From: Shewanella algicola
GTDB taxonomy: Bacteria > Pseudomonadota > Gammaproteobacteria > Enterobacterales > Shewanellaceae
Direction: 5' to 3'
Assembly (NCBI RefSeq): GCF_014648035.1
Contig: NZ_BMQI01000018.1
Coordinates: 23,009-87,008, forward strand
Length of the DNA: 64,000 bases
Every line of letters begins with the position of its first letter. Position 1 is the first letter of the stretch. A model generated the notes under the pieces. The model saw only the letters and a program-made list of their open reading frames with translations, made no database searches and had not been told where the DNA came from. Both the position numbers and the translations under genes were made by a program. Of the stretch, positions 8,621 through 16,241 are shown one piece after another.

Positions 8621-8941
8621 ATGGCACATCGTTTAGGATTGAGCGTTTTGATTATAGGGCTATTAATGAGCTGTATAGCTGAAGCTGGCACCGTTATTGT
8701 GCGTAAATCATCGCAACCGTTTGATGCGTTTGCTGTGCGCGACGAACTGCAGCAACAGCATGAATGGCAAGAGCTTTTGCGTCAGCAACAACAATTATCC
8801 ATTTTGCAATCTTTACCCCTAACCTGTATTGCAGTTAAAGGGGCTTTTTTGTATTTCAATTGCGGTCAGCATTATTATCGCCCTTATCAATATCAAGACC
8901 AGCAGTTATTTATTGAGATCAACCTAGCTCAAGAACAATAG
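8621..8941 (+). CDS. Small exported protein of unknown function, Gln-rich
   Basis: Not recognised. The product is 106 residues with a clear signal peptide (MAHRLGLSVLIIGLLMSCIAEA, cleavage after AEA). The mature part has a glutamine-rich central helix (QLQQQHEWQELLRQQQQ), two cysteines (LTCIAV and YFNCGQ) that could form a disulfide in the periplasm, and a Tyr/Gln-rich end. The start at 8621 is set by GGAGGGAG directly upstream; the frame is open further upstream but that ATG-less extension has no ribosome site. It sits between amtB and the TPR lipoprotein, with separate spacing from both, so no operon is evident. Confidence 0.6.
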   Translation: MAHRLGLSVLIIGLLMSCIAEAGTVIVRKSSQPFDAFAVRDELQQQHEWQELLRQQQQLSILQSLPLTCIAVKGAFLYFNCGQHYYRPYQYQDQQLFIEINLAQEQ

Positions 8942-9058
8942 GTATGTGTTAGGCGCTATTTGCCGTGTCTAGTCACTCTCCAAGATGTTCATTTGTGGCT
9001 GAATGCCAGTCTATTGACTACGCTTTAAGGTAGCTTATTTCTATCTGAGGGTTGAATC

Positions 9059-10279
9059 ATGTCGGCTTATCACCCAAACAGGAACGCAACTAAGGCATTA
9101 TGCCTATCCCCAAAAGTACTTCAATTAACGGTTAAGTTATTATTTATCATCGTATTAACCTGCCTTGTTGGCTGCCAATCTACACAGTCTAATGTGCAAA
9201 ATACTGATATTAACACCTTGTTTTACGACGATTACTTTACCCCTGTATCCACCATTGATACCGATGATATATATCAACTTCCAGAAGCATTTGTTGCCAA
9301 GTTTAGACGCCAATATCTGGCTGAGAATACACTACGAAGCAACAATATATTGGCCAATGAATGGTTGGCGCAATACATAGGTGCTACCAATGGTGGGTTT
9401 GAATATCGTGATCATTACACTCGACCCGCGGCTGAAACAGTACTTAATCGTCAGGGTAATTGCATGTCTTTAGTGGTGCTGTCAGCAGCGTTAGCTGAGG
9501 CATTAGATGTGCCAGTGGAGTTTCATGATATTGACGTAGAGCCCATTTGGGATCGCCGTGGTGGTTTTTTCTTGGTCAATGGTCATGTCAATTTAAACTT
9601 GATGCCGCCTGAAGATAATATAACGGTATTGTTTAGGGGCTCAAAAATGCTCGTTGACTTTTTACCCGAACGTTCATTGAGGGCTTACCAAAGTAAGCGA
9701 GTCAATAAACGGCAATTATCAGCAATGTATTACAATAATGTTGCCGCTGAGGCCTTGGTTAAAAACGACTATGATCAAGCTTATGCTTTAGTTAAAAAAG
9801 CGATATTGTTAAATCCTCAATTTGTTGCTGCTATAAACACTTTGGCAGTGATTTATCGCCATAAAGGTTATCAAGCTGAAGCTGAACAAGTCTATCGAAC
9901 AGCATTACAGGTGAACCCGCAAGATTTATCAACCTTGTATAATTTAGCATTAATTTTAGGTGAGCAAGATCGGTTAATTGAGTGGGCTGAAGTACACAAA
10001 GTATTAGAACTAGCCAGAATTAATAACCCTTTTTATTACTTTGATATGGCGCAGCAAGCGTATTTTGATCGACAGTATCAAGACGCGCTGGTGTGGTATA
10101 AGCGTGCCGTTGAAAAAGCAGATTACCGCCATGAGTTTTACTTTGGTTTATCGAGAGCGTATTGGGCAACGGGTGAGCAAAGGCTTGCAGAAAAAAACCT
10201 TAAGCGAGCGTTAGCATTGAGCGATGTGGATAACAAACAACGATATCAAAGTAAGTTACAAGCCATGCGTCAATACTAA
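9059..10279 (+). CDS. Lipoprotein with transglutaminase-like domain and TPR repeats
   Basis: The exact function is unknown. The 406-residue product has a long N-terminus, a hydrophobic segment and a lipobox LVGC with C39 as the predicted lipidated residue. Residues about 70-205 resemble the transglutaminase-like core of the SirB1 type: GNCMSLVVLSAALAEAL with candidate nucleophile C135, NGHVNLNL with H176, and D200 (LVDF), a plausible Cys-His-Asp triad. Residues about 220-400 are tetratricopeptide repeats (PQFVAAINTLAVIYRHKG, NPQDLSTLYNLALIL, ALVWYKRAVEKA). The layout suggests an envelope-anchored peptidase or scaffold working on a protein partner. It has its own start region and no clear operon partner. 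Confidence 0.75.
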   Translation: MSAYHPNRNATKALCLSPKVLQLTVKLLFIIVLTCLVGCQSTQSNVQNTDINTLFYDDYFTPVSTIDTDDIYQLPEAFVAKFRRQYLAENTLRSNNILANEWLAQYIGATNGGFEYRDHYTRPAAETVLNRQGNCMSLVVLSAALAEALDVPVEFHDIDVEPIWDRRGGFFLVNGHVNLNLMPPEDNITVLFRGSKMLVDFLPERSLRAYQSKRVNKRQLSAMYYNNVAAEALVKNDYDQAYALVKKAILLNPQFVAAINTLAVIYRHKGYQAEAEQVYRTALQVNPQDLSTLYNLALILGEQDRLIEWAEVHKVLELARINNPFYYFDMAQQAYFDRQYQDALVWYKRAVEKADYRHEFYFGLSRAYWATGEQRLAEKNLKRALALSDVDNKQRYQSKLQAMRQY

Positions 10280-10488
10280 TTAAGGCTATCACTGGCTTAA
10301 GCATGCTCTATGTGTAAGTACACAATCGGTGGCTTTTTTACGTTGAGTATAATGTGTACGCTAATTATCCTTACCTAGCTCCCAAACTATAAACCTGATG
10401 TGTGACGCTTGATTAACATGACAAACAGACACTTACATTACTGCAGAAAGGGTATTCCCTTGAGTAATTGTTGTGTTTAGGCGAGGTG

Positions 10489-11352
10489 TTATTTGGTTAA
10501 GCGGTTGGCTTGTTGCGCAGGCTGATAGCTGTTTTGTTCAGCTAAACTGAGAATTTCTTGATACTGGTATGATTGCTTTAGGGTAGTTATGGCATTGTCT
10601 AACACTGCTGCAGTGTCTTTGTTGTGACAGGCAATCTTTCTTTCGGCTGGCGCAAATAAGGCTACTTCGGTCACCGCTAAGCTAGTGTCAAGTTTATGTC
10701 TTAGCTGGTGACGGTAATACTCAAAAATACGTCGCTCGAGTACAACAGATTGAATATGGCCATTAAATAGCATCACAACCTGGCTTTTTTGATTTGATAT
10801 TTCACTGTAAAGTGGGTTTTGTTTTGTAATCTCACTAAAGGCTTCACCAAGGTATTTTTCTGCATTTTGAAACCCTAAAATCGAAATGGGTTTAAGATCT
10901 TCAATTGTATTAATATTCAACTTGTTTTTGCTTAGGTAAAACACGCTATTTTGATATTCAATTAAACTTTGAGTGTAAAACATTCCCTCAATATGATCTG
11001 GCGTATTAATCATGCAATCTATTCTCTTGGTATCGACCAGGCGTTGAGCACGCAGGTTCGGTGCGTGCACAAGGTCAGTCATAGAGATACCACTAAGCTC
11101 AAGTGCGGTGACTAATAAATCATATTGTACGCCTTGAGGTTTATTAGCAAAAAAATACGGTGCAATACTATTGCTGGTAGAAAAGCTGATTTGGGTGATA
11201 TCGGGCAGTAAGGCTTGCTGTATGGTTTGGACGTGATGTTCGACTAAGATGTGAGGCAATTCAGACGGATCGCTAACGATGTCATCTGCCGTAGCGGTTA
11301 GACAGTTAAATAAGTTAAGCGTAACTAGCAAAAAAATGATGCAGTATTTCAA
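10489..11352 (-). CDS. Periplasmic solute-binding-like protein (SBP_bac_3 type)
   Basis: The 287-residue product has a signal peptide (MKYCIIFLLVTLNLFNCLTATA) and a body that follows the family-3 solute-binding pattern: a first lobe with SIAPYFFANKPQGVQYDLLVTALELSG, the segment RAQRLVDTKRIDCMIN, and IEDLKPISILGFQNAEKYLGEAF. No transporter permease or ATPase gene is nearby, so it may be a sensor-type or orphan binding protein, as is common in Shewanella. The ligand cannot be predicted; the usual amino-acid-binding arginine/aspartate pair is not obvious. Its right neighbour aroG is divergent across a 390-base gap. Confidence 0.65.
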   Translation of the reverse strand: MKYCIIFLLVTLNLFNCLTATADDIVSDPSELPHILVEHHVQTIQQALLPDITQISFSTSNSIAPYFFANKPQGVQYDLLVTALELSGISMTDLVHAPNLRAQRLVDTKRIDCMINTPDHIEGMFYTQSLIEYQNSVFYLSKNKLNINTIEDLKPISILGFQNAEKYLGEAFSEITKQNPLYSEISNQKSQVVMLFNGHIQSVVLERRIFEYYRHQLRHKLDTSLAVTEVALFAPAERKIACHNKDTAAVLDNAITTLKQSYQYQEILSLAEQNSYQPAQQANRLTK

Positions 11353-11742
11353 ACGTTAAACTTCCTATTGTGTTGTCCTTGTCTATTATCGTCGATGTTA
11401 GTCAGGTAAATAATGGTTGTTTGTAAAGGTCATGCCTACGTTTGAAATGGTGCAAAAATTTGTTCATTATTTAGTACGAAACACATTATTGTTAACATCA
11501 GTATGGTCCATCAAATGTCTTGCATCAAGTTCACTTTTACTTTAGGTGATATCCTTCCATTTAATATCGGCATAGTTGAGTAATACTTGATTGATTTGTC
11601 GGTTGATACTGGTTAAATTGAACTTTCGCGTTCATTTTCCTGATGTACTCTACTCATTTTTATATCACTTTTATGAATTAACCCATTTCTTTCAATCTAT
11701 TGAATAAGAGATATTATAGATTTTGCCGGAGTTGTAACCATT
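11353..11742. other. Intergenic region between solute-binding-like gene and aroG
   Basis: A 390-base divergent gap, AT-rich, with no open frame worth calling. A possible aroG promoter is TTTCAA (11690-11695) with 16 bases to TATTAT (11712-11717), a weak match. I found no clear TyrR or TrpR box. A short inverted repeat TGAAC-N6-GTTCA is near 11619-11634. Confidence 0.4.
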
Positions 11743-12798
11743 ATGTATTATCAAAACGACGATATTCGTATCGATGAAATAAAAGAATTGCTACCACCTA
11801 TTGCGATTCTTGAGCGATTTCCGGCTAGCGAAAATGCATCTGCGACCGTATATAACGCGCGTAATAACATCCATAATATTTTAGCGGGTAAAGATGACCG
11901 TTTATTAGTGATTATCGGTCCTTGTTCAATTCATGACCCTGTTGCTGCATTAGAGTATGGTGAGCGTTTAAGCGTTTTACGTGAGCAATATAAAGACCAG
12001 CTTGAAATTGTTATGCGTGTCTATTTTGAAAAGCCGCGGACAACGGTGGGTTGGAAAGGCCTAATTAACGACCCTTACATGGACAATAGCTATAAATTAA
12101 ATGATGGTTTACGAACTGCACGTAAATTATTGGTCGATTTAAATGAGTGCGGCATGCCAACGGCGGGTGAGTTTTTAGATATGATCACACCCCAATATGT
12201 TGCCGATATGATGTGCTGGGGCGCCATTGGTGCGCGTACAACAGAATCTCAGGTGCATCGTGAACTGTCATCAGGACTTTCTTGCCCAGTCGGTTTTAAA
12301 AATGGCACTGATGGCACCATTAAAGTGGCGATTGATGCGATTGGTGCGGCTAATGCTCCACATCATTTTCTGTCGGTCACTAAGTTTGGTCATTCAGCGA
12401 TTGTGTCAACCAAAGGTAATCCAGATTGCCATATCATTTTACGCGGTGGCCGTGAACCAAATTACAGTGCCGCACATGTTGAAGAGATTTCAGCGCAACT
12501 GAAAAAGTCAGGCCTTGCAGATAACATTATGATTGATTTTAGCCATGCTAATAGCAGCAAGGACTATAAAAAACAGATGTTAGTGGCCAAAGACGTTGCC
12601 GAACAAATTTCAGCAGGCAACCAAGCCATTTTTGGTGTGATGGTTGAAAGTCATTTGGCTGAAGGTCGTCAAGACCTAGTTGATGGTGTTGAATTATGTT
12701 ACGGTCAAAGTATCACCGATGCCTGTATTGGCTGGGGTGATACAGAACAATTACTGACCACGTTAAATCAAAGTGTGGTGAATCGTCGCCAAGGTTAA
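11743..12798 (+). CDS. aroG: 3-deoxy-7-phosphoheptulonate synthase, class I (AroG-type)
   Basis: Condenses phosphoenolpyruvate and erythrose 4-phosphate to DAHP, the first step of the shikimate pathway. The 351-residue product aligns in pattern with E. coli AroG from its start (MYYQNDDIRIDEIKELLPP) to its end. It shows IGPCSIHDP with the metal-binding Cys, EKPRTTVGWKGLINDP, GARTTESQVHRELSSGLS, GFKNGTDG and IDFSHANSSK. The N-terminal extension belongs to the feedback-regulated group; the Phe-sensitive AroG type is favoured over AroF/AroH by overall similarity, though the effector is an inference. The gene is single, ends in a bidirectional terminator, and its substrate E4P is made by the transketolase encoded later in the window. 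Confidence 0.92.
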   Translation: MYYQNDDIRIDEIKELLPPIAILERFPASENASATVYNARNNIHNILAGKDDRLLVIIGPCSIHDPVAALEYGERLSVLREQYKDQLEIVMRVYFEKPRTTVGWKGLINDPYMDNSYKLNDGLRTARKLLVDLNECGMPTAGEFLDMITPQYVADMMCWGAIGARTTESQVHRELSSGLSCPVGFKNGTDGTIKVAIDAIGAANAPHHFLSVTKFGHSAIVSTKGNPDCHIILRGGREPNYSAAHVEEISAQLKKSGLADNIMIDFSHANSSKDYKKQMLVAKDVAEQISAGNQAIFGVMVESHLAEGRQDLVDGVELCYGQSITDACIGWGDTEQLLTTLNQSVVNRRQG

Positions 12799-12816
12799 TT
12801 GAGCCGACGGACAAAA

Positions 12817-12848
12817 AATAAGGCGCTAAATGCGCCTTATTTTTTTTC
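12817..12848. terminator. Bidirectional terminator between aroG and a small convergent gene
   Basis: Stem AATAAGGCGC (12817-12826) / GCGCCTTATT (12832-12841), loop TAAAT, T-run on the right and A-run on the left. The right arm covers the stop codon of the convergent small gene. Confidence 0.93.
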
Positions 12849-13013
12849 TTGCTGTACTAAATATTCGTTTGCTTTTGCTAAGCTGCCAAATGCAGATATG
12901 AGGTTGTTGCGGCCTTTGTCTTGTAATTCAGGGTTCCCTGATTCAATCATCATCCATACCCAAGTTTGTATTAGTTGTAATGGTGGGTATTGAACTTTCG
13001 TGCTATCCAACAT
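12837..13013 (-). CDS. Small conserved-looking protein, 58 residues
   Basis: Function unknown. The product (MLDSTKVQYPPLQLIQ...) is soluble and predicted helical, with tryptophans in QTWVWMMIESG and a charged Lys/Glu end (LVQQEKK). The start at 13013 is chosen because AAAGGA lies 7 bases upstream on the minus strand; a start at 13058 lacks a ribosome site. It is convergent with aroG and shares its terminator. The well-formed start and terminator support a real gene. Confidence 0.65.
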   Translation of the reverse strand: MLDSTKVQYPPLQLIQTWVWMMIESGNPELQDKGRNNLISAFGSLAKANEYLVQQEKK

Positions 13014-13374
13014 AAAGCATCCTTTAAACGGGTAAATCTTTGTTTGTGAATTACCCAAACAATCGTTTATTTATTTCTGAAGAGTATCAAATAATATCTG
13101 TAGAAATAACTCTATTTGGGCTTAAAAAGCGAAAAATGACTAAAAAAAAATTAAAAGTAGTATTAAAGTGTGATGCAAGCCGTAAGCTTGTAAGTCTAAA
13201 GTTTTACACTTGTTAAGCCTTAATAATAAAAATATTGAGATAATTCAGGGGTTTTTACAGTAGATTGTGACGTAAGTCTGATAAGAAAATGCTTTATAAT
13301 AAGACAATACTGATAAACCTCATGATCGAACTTGATCACATTGCCACGTTAAGCGGCCTAACATTGGAGTAACA
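13014..13374. other. Intergenic region before the Atm1-type transporter
   Basis: 361 bases without a convincing gene. It holds a nested inverted repeat: AAGTGT (13166-13171) with ACACTT (13205-13210) outside and CAAGC / GCTTG (about 13175-13189) inside. TATAAT is at 13295-13300 without a good -35. A further inverted repeat TGATC-N6-GATCA (13323-13338) lies 37 bases before the transporter start and could be an operator. Confidence 0.4.
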
Positions 13375-15165
13375 ATGAGACCTTCTGCGTATTTTGAAGG
13401 CCCAATAGGGAAACTGAATTGGCATGTTTTACGATTATTGTGGCCTTATTTAATTGAGTTTAAAGGGCGAGTGTTATTGGCTATGTTGTGTTTAGTTATC
13501 GCTAAATTAGCCAGCGTCGGCTTACCCTTTATTTTAAAAGATCTCGTTGATACCTTAGACACCTTAAGTGTTGAACAAGCTCTCGCAGTGCCATTTGGGC
13601 TGGTGATTGCTTATGGTGCAATACGCTTTCTCAATGTCATCATCGGTGAAGTACGCGACACGTTATTTGGCCGTGTAACTGAACGTGCAATTCGCCGTCT
13701 TGGTTTGGCCGTGTTTGAGCATTTGCATCGTTTAGATCTTGATTTTCATCTTGATCGCAGAACCGGCGGTTTGTCGCGAGATATTGAACGTGGCACTAGT
13801 GGCGTAAGCTTTTTAATGCGTTTTATGGTGTTTAATATTGTGCCGACGCTCCTTGAAATTACACTGGTTATTGGGATTTTCTTTTTTAACTACGGTATTC
13901 AATTTGCATTGATTACGCTTGTCTCAGTGGTTGCTTATATCGGTTATTCAATCAGAGCAACTGAATGGCGCACAGGGTATGTACGTGATGCGGCAAAAGC
14001 TGATTCATTAGCCAATACTCGGGCAATAGACAGCCTATTAAATTATGAAACCGTTAAATACTTTAATAACGAATCTTATGAGTCACTCCGTTACGATAAC
14101 GCGTTGGCTCAGTGGGAAGTCGCTAAACGTAAAAACCGTTTGTCACTTCTAGCCCTTAATGGAGGGCAGGCGTTTATCATTGCTATCGCCATGACTGCGA
14201 TGATGGCATTAGCCGCTCACCAAGTATCATTAGGCATGATGACCATTGGTGATTTTGTATTAATTAACGCCTTTATGATGCAGTTATTTATTCCGCTCAA
14301 TTTTTTAGGTTTTGTCTACCGTGAAATTCGAGGTGCCTTGGCCAACATTGAACGCATGTTCGACATTATGGCGAACGTGCCACAAGTTGAAGATCAAGAA
14401 GGCGCTTCAACCATTCGCCCAACTATAGGAGCAATAAAGTTTAATAATGTCAGTTTTCAATATGATCAACGATCGATTTTAAAGCAGGTAAGTTTTGACG
14501 TTCCTGCAGGTAAAAAAATAGCCGTGGTGGGCGACAGCGGTGCTGGTAAATCGACCATCATTAAACTACTGTTTCGTTTTTATGATGTAAAAAGTGGCTC
14601 AATTACCATTGATGATATCGATATTCGAGATCTGACCCAATTAGCGTTACGCCAAGCGATTGCTGTGGTACCACAAGATACAGTGTTATTTAATGATTCG
14701 ATTTATGAAAATATTCGTTATGGTCGTCCTGGTGCGACAGAAGATGAAATAAAACAAGCCACTCAACTGGCACATTTGAGTGACTTTATTAATTCTTTAC
14801 CTGATAAAGGCAATACTAAAGTCGGTGAACGCGGACTCAAACTTTCGGGTGGTGAAAAACAACGAGTCGCTATTGCCCGTGCAGTGTTAAAAGGTGCGCC
14901 GATTTTAGTGTTCGATGAAGCTACATCTTCATTAGATTCTCGCTCTGAGCAAGCAATTTTAAGTGCTTTGCGCGACGCCGCAAAAGGCCATACAAGTTTG
15001 GTGGTTGCACATAGGTTATCGACCATTATCGATGCAGACCAAATTGTGGTACTCAGTAAAGGCTGTATTGTTGAGCATGGCACTCACAGTAGTTTATTGG
15101 CCCAACAAGGCTTATATGCACGCTTATGGCATATTCAGCATGAGCAGGGTGAGCCAATGAGCTAA
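13375..15165 (+). CDS. Atm1/HMT1-type ABC exporter (fused permease-ATPase)
   Basis: Half-size ABC exporter that works as a homodimer in the inner membrane; 596 residues. The membrane domain (about 25-320, six segments) has the Atm1-family stretch ERAIRRLGLAVFEHLHRLDLDFHLDRRTGGLSRDIERG in outline. The ATPase domain has Walker A GDSGAGKST (about 386-394), signature LSGGEKQR (about 489), Walker B ILVFDEATSSLD and H-loop VVAHRLST. Bacterial Atm1 homologues export glutathione-linked sulfur or heavy-metal conjugates; the substrate here is not known. The start ATG 13375 follows TTGGAG. It is a single gene with no partner in the same direction until 15463. Confidence 0.88.
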   Translation: MRPSAYFEGPIGKLNWHVLRLLWPYLIEFKGRVLLAMLCLVIAKLASVGLPFILKDLVDTLDTLSVEQALAVPFGLVIAYGAIRFLNVIIGEVRDTLFGRVTERAIRRLGLAVFEHLHRLDLDFHLDRRTGGLSRDIERGTSGVSFLMRFMVFNIVPTLLEITLVIGIFFFNYGIQFALITLVSVVAYIGYSIRATEWRTGYVRDAAKADSLANTRAIDSLLNYETVKYFNNESYESLRYDNALAQWEVAKRKNRLSLLALNGGQAFIIAIAMTAMMALAAHQVSLGMMTIGDFVLINAFMMQLFIPLNFLGFVYREIRGALANIERMFDIMANVPQVEDQEGASTIRPTIGAIKFNNVSFQYDQRSILKQVSFDVPAGKKIAVVGDSGAGKSTIIKLLFRFYDVKSGSITIDDIDIRDLTQLALRQAIAVVPQDTVLFNDSIYENIRYGRPGATEDEIKQATQLAHLSDFINSLPDKGNTKVGERGLKLSGGEKQRVAIARAVLKGAPILVFDEATSSLDSRSEQAILSALRDAAKGHTSLVVAHRLSTIIDADQIVVLSKGCIVEHGTHSSLLAQQGLYARLWHIQHEQGEPMS

Positions 15166-15283
15166 TGAGCTCCAACCTATTTAGTTCGTTTTTGATGTGT
15201 TTTATATGTTTATTGTTACAATTATAATGAATGATTATTTTGACCATCTACAATAAGGTCGCTAATCTATAGCGCTGCGAGCA

Positions 15284-15325
15284 GTTGAGTAGAACATGTA
15301 CATTGATATGATATTTCTACTCAAC
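15284..15325. repeat. Perfect 11-bp inverted repeat downstream of the ABC exporter
   Basis: GTTGAGTAGAA (15284-15294) and TTCTACTCAAC (15315-15325) with a 20-base spacer containing the palindrome ATGTACAT. No T-tract follows, so a simple terminator is unlikely. It could be an operator or a structured RNA element. The rest of the gap 15166-15462 shows nothing recognisable. Confidence 0.6.
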
Positions 15326-15462
15326 ATCTAGGCTTAAATCTCATCTAGTTGGTTGTCCCACCGCTTAAATCCAAGCTGAGGTTATTGTAGTTGTTTATTA
15401 AACATCTAATTTTAATCTTTTTATTAATCTTTAATGTACTAAATGATGTATGGAGGTGACTT

Positions 15463-15681
15463 ATGAATAATATTGCGTTAATAGCGGCGTTAGAAGGCAC
15501 CCGACATCAGGTAACGACAGATTGGTTAGCTATTATGGCTATGTTAAAACAGCGCAATATGTCTGATGATGCTATTGAAATTGTATATAATGATTTGTGT
15601 GCAGGGTTACGGGTTACAACTCGTGGACTAACGTTAGCCAAGGCTGTTGAAAAGCAACAGAATGAGAATATCGTAAAGTAA
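15463..15681 (+). CDS. Small protein of unknown function, 72 residues
   Basis: Not recognised. It is preceded by a very strong ribosome site (GGAGGTGA, 8 bases before ATG), which argues that it is translated. The product is predicted helical and soluble, with no signal peptide, membrane segment or cysteine pair; it has one Cys in NDLCAGLRV. Its first half (EGTRHQVTTDWLAIMAML) and an acidic stretch MSDDAIEIVYNDL give an alpha-helical look. It stands alone, between the ABC exporter and a convergent small Cys-rich gene. Confidence 0.65.
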   Translation: MNNIALIAALEGTRHQVTTDWLAIMAMLKQRNMSDDAIEIVYNDLCAGLRVTTRGLTLAKAVEKQQNENIVK

Positions 15682-15890
15682 AAATACCGATGATATAAAT
15701 GACTTTTTACATCGATTTTAATCCCCTACATGTACAACTCAGATACTGTTTCCTCTAAAATAACTCTAGAACGGTCCTACTTATTTAGGAATAGATATCA
15801 ATAGCAATATGATGCAGTGGCTAAAAAATGATTGGATAAATGCTTTATGCTTATTAAACAGCAAGCAGAAACGAAAGTAGGTGTTTATGG

Positions 15891-16085
15891 TTATTTTTTG
15901 CGCCAACCAATACAGACCATTTTGATCAATGATTGTGGTGAGGTATCTGGGATTAAGCGCTTAATCTTACCGTGTTCAAAGCACACCATCTCACCTTCGA
16001 TCTCAATCATGCGATCGCAGTTTTTACAGCTAGCACTTAAACTTTTTTCGTTAACAGGTATATTTTCCGCTGCTACTTTTAACAT
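15891..16085 (-). CDS. Small four-cysteine protein, possible zinc ribbon
   Basis: Function unknown, 64 residues. CKNCDRMIEIEGEMVCFEHGK carries a CxxC pair and a later Cys-x2-His, giving a possible one-knuckle zinc site (C, C, C, H); a further Cys is in VCIGW. The start is at 16085, with AAGGA (16091-16095 on the minus strand) a short distance upstream. A plus-strand frame overlapping it (15832-16089) has no ribosome site and no recognisable pattern, so the minus strand is preferred. Its nearest same-strand neighbour is the FMN glutamate-synthase-like gene upstream (156-base gap); whether they share a transcript is unclear. Confidence 0.6.
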   Translation of the reverse strand: MLKVAAENIPVNEKSLSASCKNCDRMIEIEGEMVCFEHGKIKRLIPDTSPQSLIKMVCIGWRKK

Positions 16086-16241
16086 ATGATCCTTGGCTTA
16101 CAAGTGTTCCTAAATCACATCAACCATGGTTACTGTGATCAATATCAAGTTCTATTCTACACCTTATTGTTATTTTCAGCAAAGCCATGCTGTATAAAAA
16201 AAGAAATATCAGTACTACCTAATTAGTCTAGGTTAGTAGAC

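Noticed and set aside
15832..16089. Plus-strand 85-codon frame overlapping the four-cysteine gene
   Set aside because: No ribosome site, no recognisable pattern, and the opposite strand carries a better gene with Cys motifs and AAGGA.
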